A stretch of 40,332 nt of DNA from a bacterium (GTDB lineage: Bacteria; Margulisbacteria; Marinamargulisbacteria; SXXA01): contig CANIAP010000011.1 of NCBI GenBank assembly GCA_947465765.1, positions 1 through 40,332 on the forward strand, given 5' to 3'. Both the position numbers and the translations under genes were made by a program. The notes under the pieces were generated by a model. That model worked only from the letters and a program-made list of their open reading frames with translations, was not told where the DNA came from and did no database searches. The number at the start of each line of letters is the position of its first letter. Position 1 is the stretch's first letter. This document shows, piece after piece, positions 34,376-40,332 of the stretch.

Positions 34376-36150
34376 AATCCTGGGCTACAACGGCAATTGT
34401 CATGATAACCATATTGACAACATCTTCGGCGGCGCAAGGAAAATCCGCACTACCGACCGAACCTGAAATGTCCCGTCACGCAGTAGATTCCGCTTATTTC
34501 CTGGCACAAAAAGAGAAGAGCCCTCAAAATCGTTTACGCTATCTGTCGAACGTTGCCCTTGGTTATGCATCAAGAGGCGACGACGGGGCCGCCTCAGAAA
34601 TTTTAAGCCAACTTCGAGAGGCCAATTTAGGAAACGCTTATCTGTTGCTGGCGAGTAATATCGTTGTCGAGCTCATCGACGCCGACGAAACAAATAAAGC
34701 GTTGGGATTTATTGCTAAACTCAAAGATCCCGCTGAAAAAAACTCTGCGATTGACGCAGCCGTTGGTTTTTTAATCAAGAAAAAAAATATAGACACCGCA
34801 GCCACCCTCGCGAAGGGAGTCTCAAATATTGCTCGGAAAAATCGACTAATGTTGGATGTTTCCGAAGGATACGCAGCCAATGGATTTATAACCAACGCGT
34901 TAGAGGTCGCCGACATAATTACCGACTCTGGAAAAAACATAGCATTAGCAACCATTTGCTCAAAACTGGCCGACAGCCAGAATTTTCAGAAAGCAATAGA
35001 AATCGCAACGAGCATATCAGACAGTACCTTGGCACAGAAATCATTGGCAAAGGTCGTCCAGTCGCAGGCCGGCGCGCATCAATTTGACGCTGCCATTCAA
35101 ACGCTTAAAAGCATTACAATCCCTGGTGCACGGCAAATTGCGTTACAATCAATTGCCATAGCATATATCCAGAACAATCAATTTTTGGAGGCCAAATCAA
35201 TATCCGACGGAATAGTAAATGCAGAATCTCGGAATTCTATTTTAAGCGCTGCGGCGACAGAATACGCCATTTTAAAAGACAGTGATCACGCACAACAAAT
35301 GCTCAATCAAATCGGAAAAATCGTCAAAAGCACCGCGGCATTTTCGGTGGCTACAGAACTGGTGAGGGACGATAATTTTGAAAAGGCCTTTGAAATCGTC
35401 AACGTTCTACCTGAGCCAGATCGATTAATCTACTTACCCAAATTAGCCAGCGAATTCGGAAAGTCGACACAGTATCTGTACAGCCAACTATTATTGAAGC
35501 AAATTAATCCGACATCGTTGCGTTATTTGGCCGCAGAAAAATTCATACTGTCGCTTGCAACCCATGCTCAGCCCAATAAAGCCATTCAGTTAGCAGGGGA
35601 AATTTTAGATCCTATCGTCAGAGACCGAACCTACGGGGCATTGGTCGATATATTTATCATCAAAAATTCGTTTGACGCCGCAGGTACGGCCACTATGTTG
35701 ATCCAAAATCCGGCTCAGCGTCTTAACCGATACTGCGTTATCGCCAAAGGATCGCATAGCATCAAACAAAGTAATGACTGGTTAGAAAAAGCTCAAGTTG
35801 AACTAAGTCGATTACAGACGCCACCCATTCAAATTGAAAGCATTATCAAAATTGCGGAAGTAAATATGACAGCGAACAACCCACAGCGAGCAGAAGATAC
35901 ACTACTCAAAACCCATGACCTATTGAATCGGTTAAATGAAACCCCTGGCGAATATTTATCCGCCGCCTTGATGATTATTACTGCCCACGAGAAGACCGGA
36001 ATTTCAACCGAGGGGCTATTCCTTATCCGCCAGATGAGACCTGAATCAGAACAAATAAAAACACTTTTAAGTTTGCCGCAGGTACCGATTCACGACCCTG
36101 AAATAGAAAAGCGCCGACGGGCCCTTTTTAGAGATATCGCGCGCCAGTAA
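34372..36150 (+). CDS. Exported alpha-helical repeat protein (TPR-like)
   Basis: The 592-residue protein starts at GTG 34372 inside the uppP stop. Residues 1-22 form a signal peptide (basic start, AIVMITILTTSSA, then AQG). The mature part is made of about 33-residue helix-turn-helix units with recurring A-x-x-YA-x-x-G and A-x-x-I-A pairs (for example IALQSIAIAYIQNNQFLEAKS and NRLMLDVSEGYAANGFITNAL), typical of TPR or related solenoids. I cannot name a family. Translational coupling to uppP suggests a periplasmic or outer-membrane role in envelope assembly. Confidence 0.8.
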   Translation: MKSWATTAIVMITILTTSSAAQGKSALPTEPEMSRHAVDSAYFLAQKEKSPQNRLRYLSNVALGYASRGDDGAASEILSQLREANLGNAYLLLASNIVVELIDADETNKALGFIAKLKDPAEKNSAIDAAVGFLIKKKNIDTAATLAKGVSNIARKNRLMLDVSEGYAANGFITNALEVADIITDSGKNIALATICSKLADSQNFQKAIEIATSISDSTLAQKSLAKVVQSQAGAHQFDAAIQTLKSITIPGARQIALQSIAIAYIQNNQFLEAKSISDGIVNAESRNSILSAAATEYAILKDSDHAQQMLNQIGKIVKSTAAFSVATELVRDDNFEKAFEIVNVLPEPDRLIYLPKLASEFGKSTQYLYSQLLLKQINPTSLRYLAAEKFILSLATHAQPNKAIQLAGEILDPIVRDRTYGALVDIFIIKNSFDAAGTATMLIQNPAQRLNRYCVIAKGSHSIKQSNDWLEKAQVELSRLQTPPIQIESIIKIAEVNMTANNPQRAEDTLLKTHDLLNRLNETPGEYLSAALMIITAHEKTGISTEGLFLIRQMRPESEQIKTLLSLPQVPIHDPEIEKRRRALFRDIARQ

Positions 36151-36175
36151 TTGTCTTCCACCAGATTCAATACGA

Positions 36176-36184
36176 TGGTACAAT
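36176..36184 (+). promoter_or_regulatory. Extended -10 promoter for tRNA-Gly
   Basis: TGGTACAAT is a TG-n extended -10 element, ending 9 bases before the tRNA. No good -35 is seen, as expected for extended -10 promoters. Confidence 0.4.
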
Positions 36185-36193
36185 CGGGCCCAC

Positions 36194-36269
36194 GCGGGAG
36201 TAGCTCAGTTGGTAGAGCACTAGCCTTCCAAGCTGGTGGCCGAGAGTTCGAATCTCTTCTCCCGCTCCA
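36194..36269 (+). tRNA. tRNA-Gly (anticodon TCC)
   Basis: Complete cloverleaf: GCGGGAG pairs with CTCCCGC, D-arm TAGCTCAGTTGGTAGAGCA, anticodon stem CTAGC/GCTGG with loop CTTCCAA giving UCC, T-arm GTTCGAAT, discriminator T and encoded CCA at 36267-36269. metX starts 18 bases later on the same strand. Confidence 0.96.
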
Positions 36270-36287
36270 TTTCCCAATAAACAAGCC

Positions 36288-37409
36288 ATGACATCACAAC
36301 CACTTGTTGAATTGCAGTACTTCACTACATTTACAGATGTTTTATTACCCCTGGATAGCGGCCAAACGCTTGGAAATGTCACAATCGCGTACGAAACCTA
36401 CGGAACCCTCAATTCCAACGGAACCAATGCCATTTTGGTGTGTCACGCGTTATCGGGGGATTCGCACGCATCAGGATATTCGGCACATACCCCGAACTAT
36501 GTCGGCTGGTGGGACGAAGTTATTGGTCCCGGAAAAGCCATCGATACCGATCGGTATTTTGTCATTTGCTCCAACGTATTAGGGGGCTGCAAAGGATCCA
36601 CAGGCCCATCTTCCCCCAATCCAGCGACCCAAGTAGCCTATGGCCTTCATTTCCCCGTGATTACCATTGGAGATATGGTTAAGGTTCAGCACGCCCTAGT
36701 CCACCATCTTGGCATTCAGCGTTTAGTGAGTGTTATTGGAGGCTCAATGGGCGGAATGCAAGCGCTTGAATGGGCCATTATGTATCCCGAAATGACGTCC
36801 TCGGTCATCCCGATAGCAACCACAGGTCGGCTATCTCCGCAGTCATTGGCATTTGATGCTGTCGGGAGAAATGCCATCATTCTCGATCAGCATTGGAATA
36901 ATGGGTTTTATTACGGAATTACAAATCAACCTGAAAAAGGCCTTGCAATCGCCCGAATGATTGGACACATTACTTATCTTTCAGAAGAAGCCATGATGCT
37001 CAAATTCGGACGAAATCTTCAGACAAAATCCGATTACGGCTATGACTTTGATACTGAATTTCAGGTTGAATCCTATCTTAAATATCAAGGGGAAAAATTT
37101 GTATCTCAATTCGACGCCAACTCTTACCTGTACTTAACAAAAGCGATTAGTTATTTTGATCTCTATAAAAAATATAAAAGCTTGGAACAGGCATTCGAAA
37201 ATTCCCTATCCCGATTTTTAATTGTATCTATCTCTTCCGACTGGCTATATCCCCCGAAACAAAGTAAAGATCTAGTAAAGGCATTGATGAAACTCAACAA
37301 ACCGGTGTCGTATTGCGACATTCAATCCCCTTATGGCCATGATGCATTTTTATTAAAAAGTCCCGAACTTGAACAGCTCCTTTCTCATTTTTTATCTAAT
37401 CATGACTAA
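36288..37409 (+). CDS. metX: Homoserine O-acyltransferase MetX
   Basis: Activates homoserine, usually with acetyl-CoA, as the first committed step of methionine synthesis. The 373-residue alpha/beta hydrolase has the nucleophile elbow GGSMGG (Ser153), the acid in SSDWLYPP (Asp318) and the base in YGHDAFLL (His351), plus the family signature CHALSGDSHASG (52-63) and GGCKGSTGPSSPNP. MetX enzymes paired with MetW sometimes use succinyl-CoA, so the acyl donor cannot be told from sequence alone. The ATG has no obvious SD and lies just behind tRNA-Gly. It overlaps metW by 8 bases. Confidence 0.94.
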   Translation: MTSQPLVELQYFTTFTDVLLPLDSGQTLGNVTIAYETYGTLNSNGTNAILVCHALSGDSHASGYSAHTPNYVGWWDEVIGPGKAIDTDRYFVICSNVLGGCKGSTGPSSPNPATQVAYGLHFPVITIGDMVKVQHALVHHLGIQRLVSVIGGSMGGMQALEWAIMYPEMTSSVIPIATTGRLSPQSLAFDAVGRNAIILDQHWNNGFYYGITNQPEKGLAIARMIGHITYLSEEAMMLKFGRNLQTKSDYGYDFDTEFQVESYLKYQGEKFVSQFDANSYLYLTKAISYFDLYKKYKSLEQAFENSLSRFLIVSISSDWLYPPKQSKDLVKALMKLNKPVSYCDIQSPYGHDAFLLKSPELEQLLSHFLSNHD

Positions 37410-38007
37410 TCGTAAACATCGTCAGCAAATTATCGTGGACGCCATACCCGCCAACACTAAGGTGTTGGATCTCGGCTGCGGAAACGGGGAAATCCTACTT
37501 CGACTCAAGGATGAAAAACAGGTCAGTGCTTATGGAATCGATATTAATTTTGACTCTATTTTGTCTTGTATTAAACATGGCCTCAATGTATTTCAAGGTA
37601 ATATCGACGAAGGGCTTAAAGAATTCGCAGATCAGTCATTTGACTATGTCGTTCTGAGTCAAACACTCCAGCAGGTGCGACGACCGCTATTTGTTATTTC
37701 TGAAATGCTTCGGGTGGGCAAACGGGCGATTATAATTTTCCCCAATTTTGCATACTGGAAAAATCGACTTCAAATCGTAGCCGGATTGTCCCCAAGGACT
37801 CCGACCTTGCCATACAAATGGTACAATACTCCCAATATTCGAATCGTCACGATCCGAGATTTCAAAACCATGTGCCATCAAAAAAAATACAGAATCGTTA
37901 AAGAAATGACCCATACCGACCATCGACTACCTCCATTGTTTGCACGATTCAGTAACGCACTCTCCCCCATCGGCATGTTTATAATAGAAAGAGAAACTCA
38001 CTCATGA
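37402..38007 (+). CDS. metW: Methionine biosynthesis protein MetW
   Basis: A class I methyltransferase-fold protein that accompanies MetX and is needed for full homoserine acyltransferase activity in several proteobacteria. The 201 residues contain the SAM-binding loop KVLDLGCGNGEILLRL (20-35), YGIDI and the downstream QTLQQVRRP and NFAYWKNRLQ segments typical of MetW. I chose ATG 37402, which overlaps the metX stop (ATGACTAA), over the upstream start at 37369 inside metX. The stop overlaps the next gene by ATGA. The three genes form one coupled unit. Confidence 0.92.
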   Translation: MTNRKHRQQIIVDAIPANTKVLDLGCGNGEILLRLKDEKQVSAYGIDINFDSILSCIKHGLNVFQGNIDEGLKEFADQSFDYVVLSQTLQQVRRPLFVISEMLRVGKRAIIIFPNFAYWKNRLQIVAGLSPRTPTLPYKWYNTPNIRIVTIRDFKTMCHQKKYRIVKEMTHTDHRLPPLFARFSNALSPIGMFIIERETHS

Positions 38008-38666
38008 GCCAATATAAGTACACAATCCACTCTACTGAATCGTCCCTTCAAATTATCCAATTCCAATCCGGTCCAATGCAAAATTTGCAATATCTCGTAC
38101 TTGATCCGACCTCCAAAACCATGGCCGTCGTTGATCCAGCATGGAATATCGCTCCAATTATCGATTTTGCGGCTGAATTTAATGTCACCATAACTCAGAT
38201 TTGGGTTACGCACGGGCATTTTGACCATGTAAATCAACTAAACAATCTCATTAATGCGGTCAACGGAACGCCTACGATTGTACTCTTTAAAAACCCCTTA
38301 TTTAAGCCTGACAGCCCCCATATTCTTTCTGTTGACGACGCCAGCATCTTTGAATTTGGAAATACCCAGTGGAATATTCTTTATACCCCCGGACATTCCC
38401 CTGACAGTATCTGCTTTCAGTACAGCTCACACTTAATTTGTGGCGACCTCTTATTTGTGGATGCCTGTGGCCGATCTGACCTCCCGGGAAGCAATCCCGC
38501 AGAAATGAAAAGTAGTCTGGTCAGAATTAGTAAGTTACCCAGAGAAACCGTAATATATCCCGGACATGATTACGGCCCTACCCTAACCGATACGATTGGC
38601 AACCAATTGGAAAGCAATCCGAACCTCATTTTTTCACAACGACGCTCTTCAGTAACTTTGGGATAA
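38004..38666 (+). CDS. Metallo-beta-lactamase-fold hydrolase, glyoxalase II-like
   Basis: The 220-residue protein has the dinuclear metal site of the fold: THGHFDH (H70, H72, D74, H75), H131 in TPGHSPDS, D148 in CGDLL and H188 in YPGHDYGP. The stretch CGRSDLPGSNPAEM (155-168) is typical of the glyoxalase II-like and persulfide dioxygenase branch rather than of true beta-lactamases. Substrates could be hydroxyacyl-glutathione-type thioesters or persulfides; sulfur-linked neighbours metX and metW make a thiol substrate attractive but unproven. It overlaps metW by four bases and ends just before the phosphatase gene. Confidence 0.9.
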   Translation: MSQYKYTIHSTESSLQIIQFQSGPMQNLQYLVLDPTSKTMAVVDPAWNIAPIIDFAAEFNVTITQIWVTHGHFDHVNQLNNLINAVNGTPTIVLFKNPLFKPDSPHILSVDDASIFEFGNTQWNILYTPGHSPDSICFQYSSHLICGDLLFVDACGRSDLPGSNPAEMKSSLVRISKLPRETVIYPGHDYGPTLTDTIGNQLESNPNLIFSQRRSSVTLG

Positions 38667-38670
38667 ACCA

Positions 38671-40179
38671 TTGAGCAAGCTACTTAAGCGAATACTCGTT
38701 CTGCTCACAATTCTCTTCGGTGGGATCGCGTTGCTAACGTCTATTTTTTCAAGTTGGAATCTTTATCGCCATATGGCCGATGAGTATAGAAGCCGGGGAC
38801 GTTCCATCGCTCGGAGCCTGGCGGATATTGGAACTACCGTCCTGGATAGCCAAGACACACCCGTTGCCCAAGCCATTTTGAGCCAATACTTCGAAGCTCG
38901 CGGGGTGGTCTACATCATCATTAGGGACCGCCAAGGGCTCATCAAGTACCACACATTTTCGGGAAGAATTCCCGTGGAGCTCTCTGCCGCACAACCCGGA
39001 ACTAGGTCCATAATACGAGACAGAAAAATTCGAGACATCGGATCCGTATTTGATATTGTTGAACCCATTCATGGAAAATCCGGCGGCACAGTCCAAGTGG
39101 GAATGGATGAAGAATGGCTTAATTCATTGGCTATTCACTCATTTTTTACCCAACAATTCGTCGTCTTCCTGGTATTTATTTGCACGATTGGGTTCGCATA
39201 TACCATCGTCAAAAAAATATCTTCTCCGTTGCAAGCACTCGCGGACTACGCCGAAGCCCTATCAAACTCAGAATTTTTATCTCCCCTCCCCGGCCAAAAA
39301 CACATCTTAGAAATTGGCAGAACCACCACAGATGAAGTCAGTGACCTTGCCATTACCTTTATACAGCTGGAGAATCAATTAATCGCCTATATTAAAAATC
39401 TCCGAGAAACAACGTCGATCAAGGAAAAAATTGAGAGCGAGTTAGCCGTCGCTCGGAGCATCCAAATGAACATGGTCCCTCGGGACTTCCCACTCTATCC
39501 GCATCGCACCGAATTGAATCTATTCGCCATAATCGAACCCGCCAAAGCCGTGGGGGGCGACTTTTACGATTTTATGTTGTCTGATGATACGAACAAACTC
39601 GCATTTAGCATTGGCGACGTCTCTGGAAAAGGGATCCCCGCCGCGCTCTTCATGGCAATTACGACCACCTTAATTAAAGCCACCGCTAGCCAAATTGAAG
39701 ACCCTTCGGCAGTCATTGAAATCGTTAATAAAAAACTATGTGATGAAAATAAAAGTGGACTTTTTGTAACCCTATTTTACGGAGTACTCGACCTCACTAC
39801 CGGTCTACTTAAATACACGGTCGGTGGACATAACCCTCCTTATGTCGTGAATAGAGGAGCGGTCACCGAAATCCATTCATCTCCGGGGCTACCCATGGGA
39901 ATTGATGATACCGCGACCTACCAAACCGAAGAACTCCAACTGAGTCCCTCCGATATGATCTTTTTATTTACGGATGGCGTCACCGAATGTCGAAATATTA
40001 GGGGTGATTTTTATAAAGAATCGGGTTTAGAAAGTCGTCTAGCCGAAACCTCGGGATACACTGCCTCGGCAGTATGTGAGCATGTTCTCCACGACCTACA
40101 GATCTTTTCGCGAGGAGCGGCTCAGTCGGATGACGTCACAATGGCCACATTACAGTGGATGGGGCCGGCATCAGCCTAA
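38671..40179 (+). CDS. Membrane-bound SpoIIE/RsbU-type PP2C phosphatase with HAMP domain
   Basis: The 502-residue sensor phosphatase has a first transmembrane helix (8-30), a periplasmic sensor region (about 31-158), a second helix (160-180), HAMP (about 181-240) and a coiled-coil linker. The SpoIIE domain follows (about 260-495) with metal ligands in VGGDFYD (Asp297), GDVSGKG (Asp316), FTDGVTE (Asp435) and SDDVT (Asp487/Asp488), all present. Such enzymes dephosphorylate anti-anti-sigma factors and so release sigma factors; no anti-sigma partner is adjacent. The start is TTG 38671, 4 bases after the previous stop and without a clear SD, so the true start may differ. Confidence 0.9.
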   Translation: MSKLLKRILVLLTILFGGIALLTSIFSSWNLYRHMADEYRSRGRSIARSLADIGTTVLDSQDTPVAQAILSQYFEARGVVYIIIRDRQGLIKYHTFSGRIPVELSAAQPGTRSIIRDRKIRDIGSVFDIVEPIHGKSGGTVQVGMDEEWLNSLAIHSFFTQQFVVFLVFICTIGFAYTIVKKISSPLQALADYAEALSNSEFLSPLPGQKHILEIGRTTTDEVSDLAITFIQLENQLIAYIKNLRETTSIKEKIESELAVARSIQMNMVPRDFPLYPHRTELNLFAIIEPAKAVGGDFYDFMLSDDTNKLAFSIGDVSGKGIPAALFMAITTTLIKATASQIEDPSAVIEIVNKKLCDENKSGLFVTLFYGVLDLTTGLLKYTVGGHNPPYVVNRGAVTEIHSSPGLPMGIDDTATYQTEELQLSPSDMIFLFTDGVTECRNIRGDFYKESGLESRLAETSGYTASAVCEHVLHDLQIFSRGAAQSDDVTMATLQWMGPASA

Positions 40180-40332
40180 CGGGAGTTGTGCTTCACTTTT
40201 TCTGTAAAATTGGGTTTTACCCAAAACCCATATTTGGTTAAAAACGGAAGTGAGGGGTAGTGTCCAGACCGGCTGAAAGCCGCCCGAAGGGTTTAGTCTG
40301 GACACTACCTTGAACGGACGTTACGTAAGAGA
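40180..40332. other. Non-coding end of window with two strong hairpins
   Basis: TGGGTTTT (40211-40218) pairs with AAAACCCA (40223-40230) around the loop ACCC; no T-run follows, so it is a weak terminator candidate for the phosphatase gene. A larger nested structure occupies 40256-40309 and is listed separately. No ORF is supported. Confidence 0.5.
40256..40309. repeat. Nested palindrome: 14-bp stem enclosing two small hairpins
   Basis: GGTAGTGTCCAGAC (40256-40269) and GTCTGGACACTACC (40296-40309) are perfect inverted repeats. The enclosed segment folds into CGGCT-GAA-AGCCG (40270-40282) and CCC-GAA-GGG (40283-40291), giving a three-way junction with two GAA loops. It could be a structured RNA, a REP/MITE-like intergenic element, or an insertion-sequence end. 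Confidence 0.65.

Noticed and set aside
1-40332. CRISPR array, prophage or integrated conjugative element
   Set aside because: No regularly spaced direct repeats, no integrase, capsid or conjugation genes were seen; the only mobile-element trace is the IS66 end.

Overview
The window looks like a chromosomal segment of a Gram-negative-type bacterium using the standard bacterial code. The envelope genes support this (MreB, an FtsN-like SPOR protein, UppP, an exported helical-repeat protein), as do sigma-70-like promoters and ordinary Shine-Dalgarno (SD) sites. I cannot name the phylum. The mix of an accC-nusB junction, a metX-metW pair, cobalamin-dependent MetH and many unrecognised large proteins would suit a poorly sampled lineage, but that is inference.

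Layout. 1-263: right end of an IS66-family element cut by the window edge. 454-753: small Hpt-like protein whose phospho-accepting His is replaced. 979-2361: DEAD-box RNA helicase behind a long structured leader. 2336-7078 (minus): a 1580-residue unrecognised protein with a duplicated internal module and a beta-rich C-terminal third. 7233-10457: leuA-leuB-5-formyl-THF cyclo-ligase operon, driven by a promoter overlapping a palindrome and closed by a terminator that also carries the tRNA-Asn promoter. 11105-14463: divergent pair of a degenerate receiver/histidine kinase and a family B DNA polymerase that keeps its exonuclease motifs but has lost its polymerase motifs. 14465-16598: small unknown genes, one apparently broken by two single-base frameshifts. 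16745-20221: metH.

20312-26045: a tightly packed accC-nusB-ribE-ribBA-ribH run followed by a DegV-like protein with a long unknown N-terminal part. 26184-29782: a small Pro/Gly/Ser-rich protein, then two tandem paralogous proteins with HExGH zinc-protease signatures. 29766-33474 (minus): small ORF, patatin-like lipase, SPOR protein, Maf and MreB, an envelope/division cluster. 33593-36150: uppP overlapping an exported alpha-helical repeat protein. 36194-38666: tRNA-Gly, metX, metW and a metallo-beta-lactamase-fold hydrolase, almost without gaps. 38671-40179: membrane-bound SpoIIE/PP2C phosphatase. The window ends with a strong nested hairpin.

Coherent pathways are leucine (leuA, leuB), methionine and one-carbon metabolism (metX, metW, metH, cyclo-ligase), riboflavin (ribE, ribBA, ribH; no ribD here), and peptidoglycan/shape (mreB, SPOR, uppP). 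The most novel material is the polymerase-dead PolB, the 1580-residue protein, the DegV fusion, the twin HExGH proteins, and a cluster of signalling proteins missing key catalytic residues.
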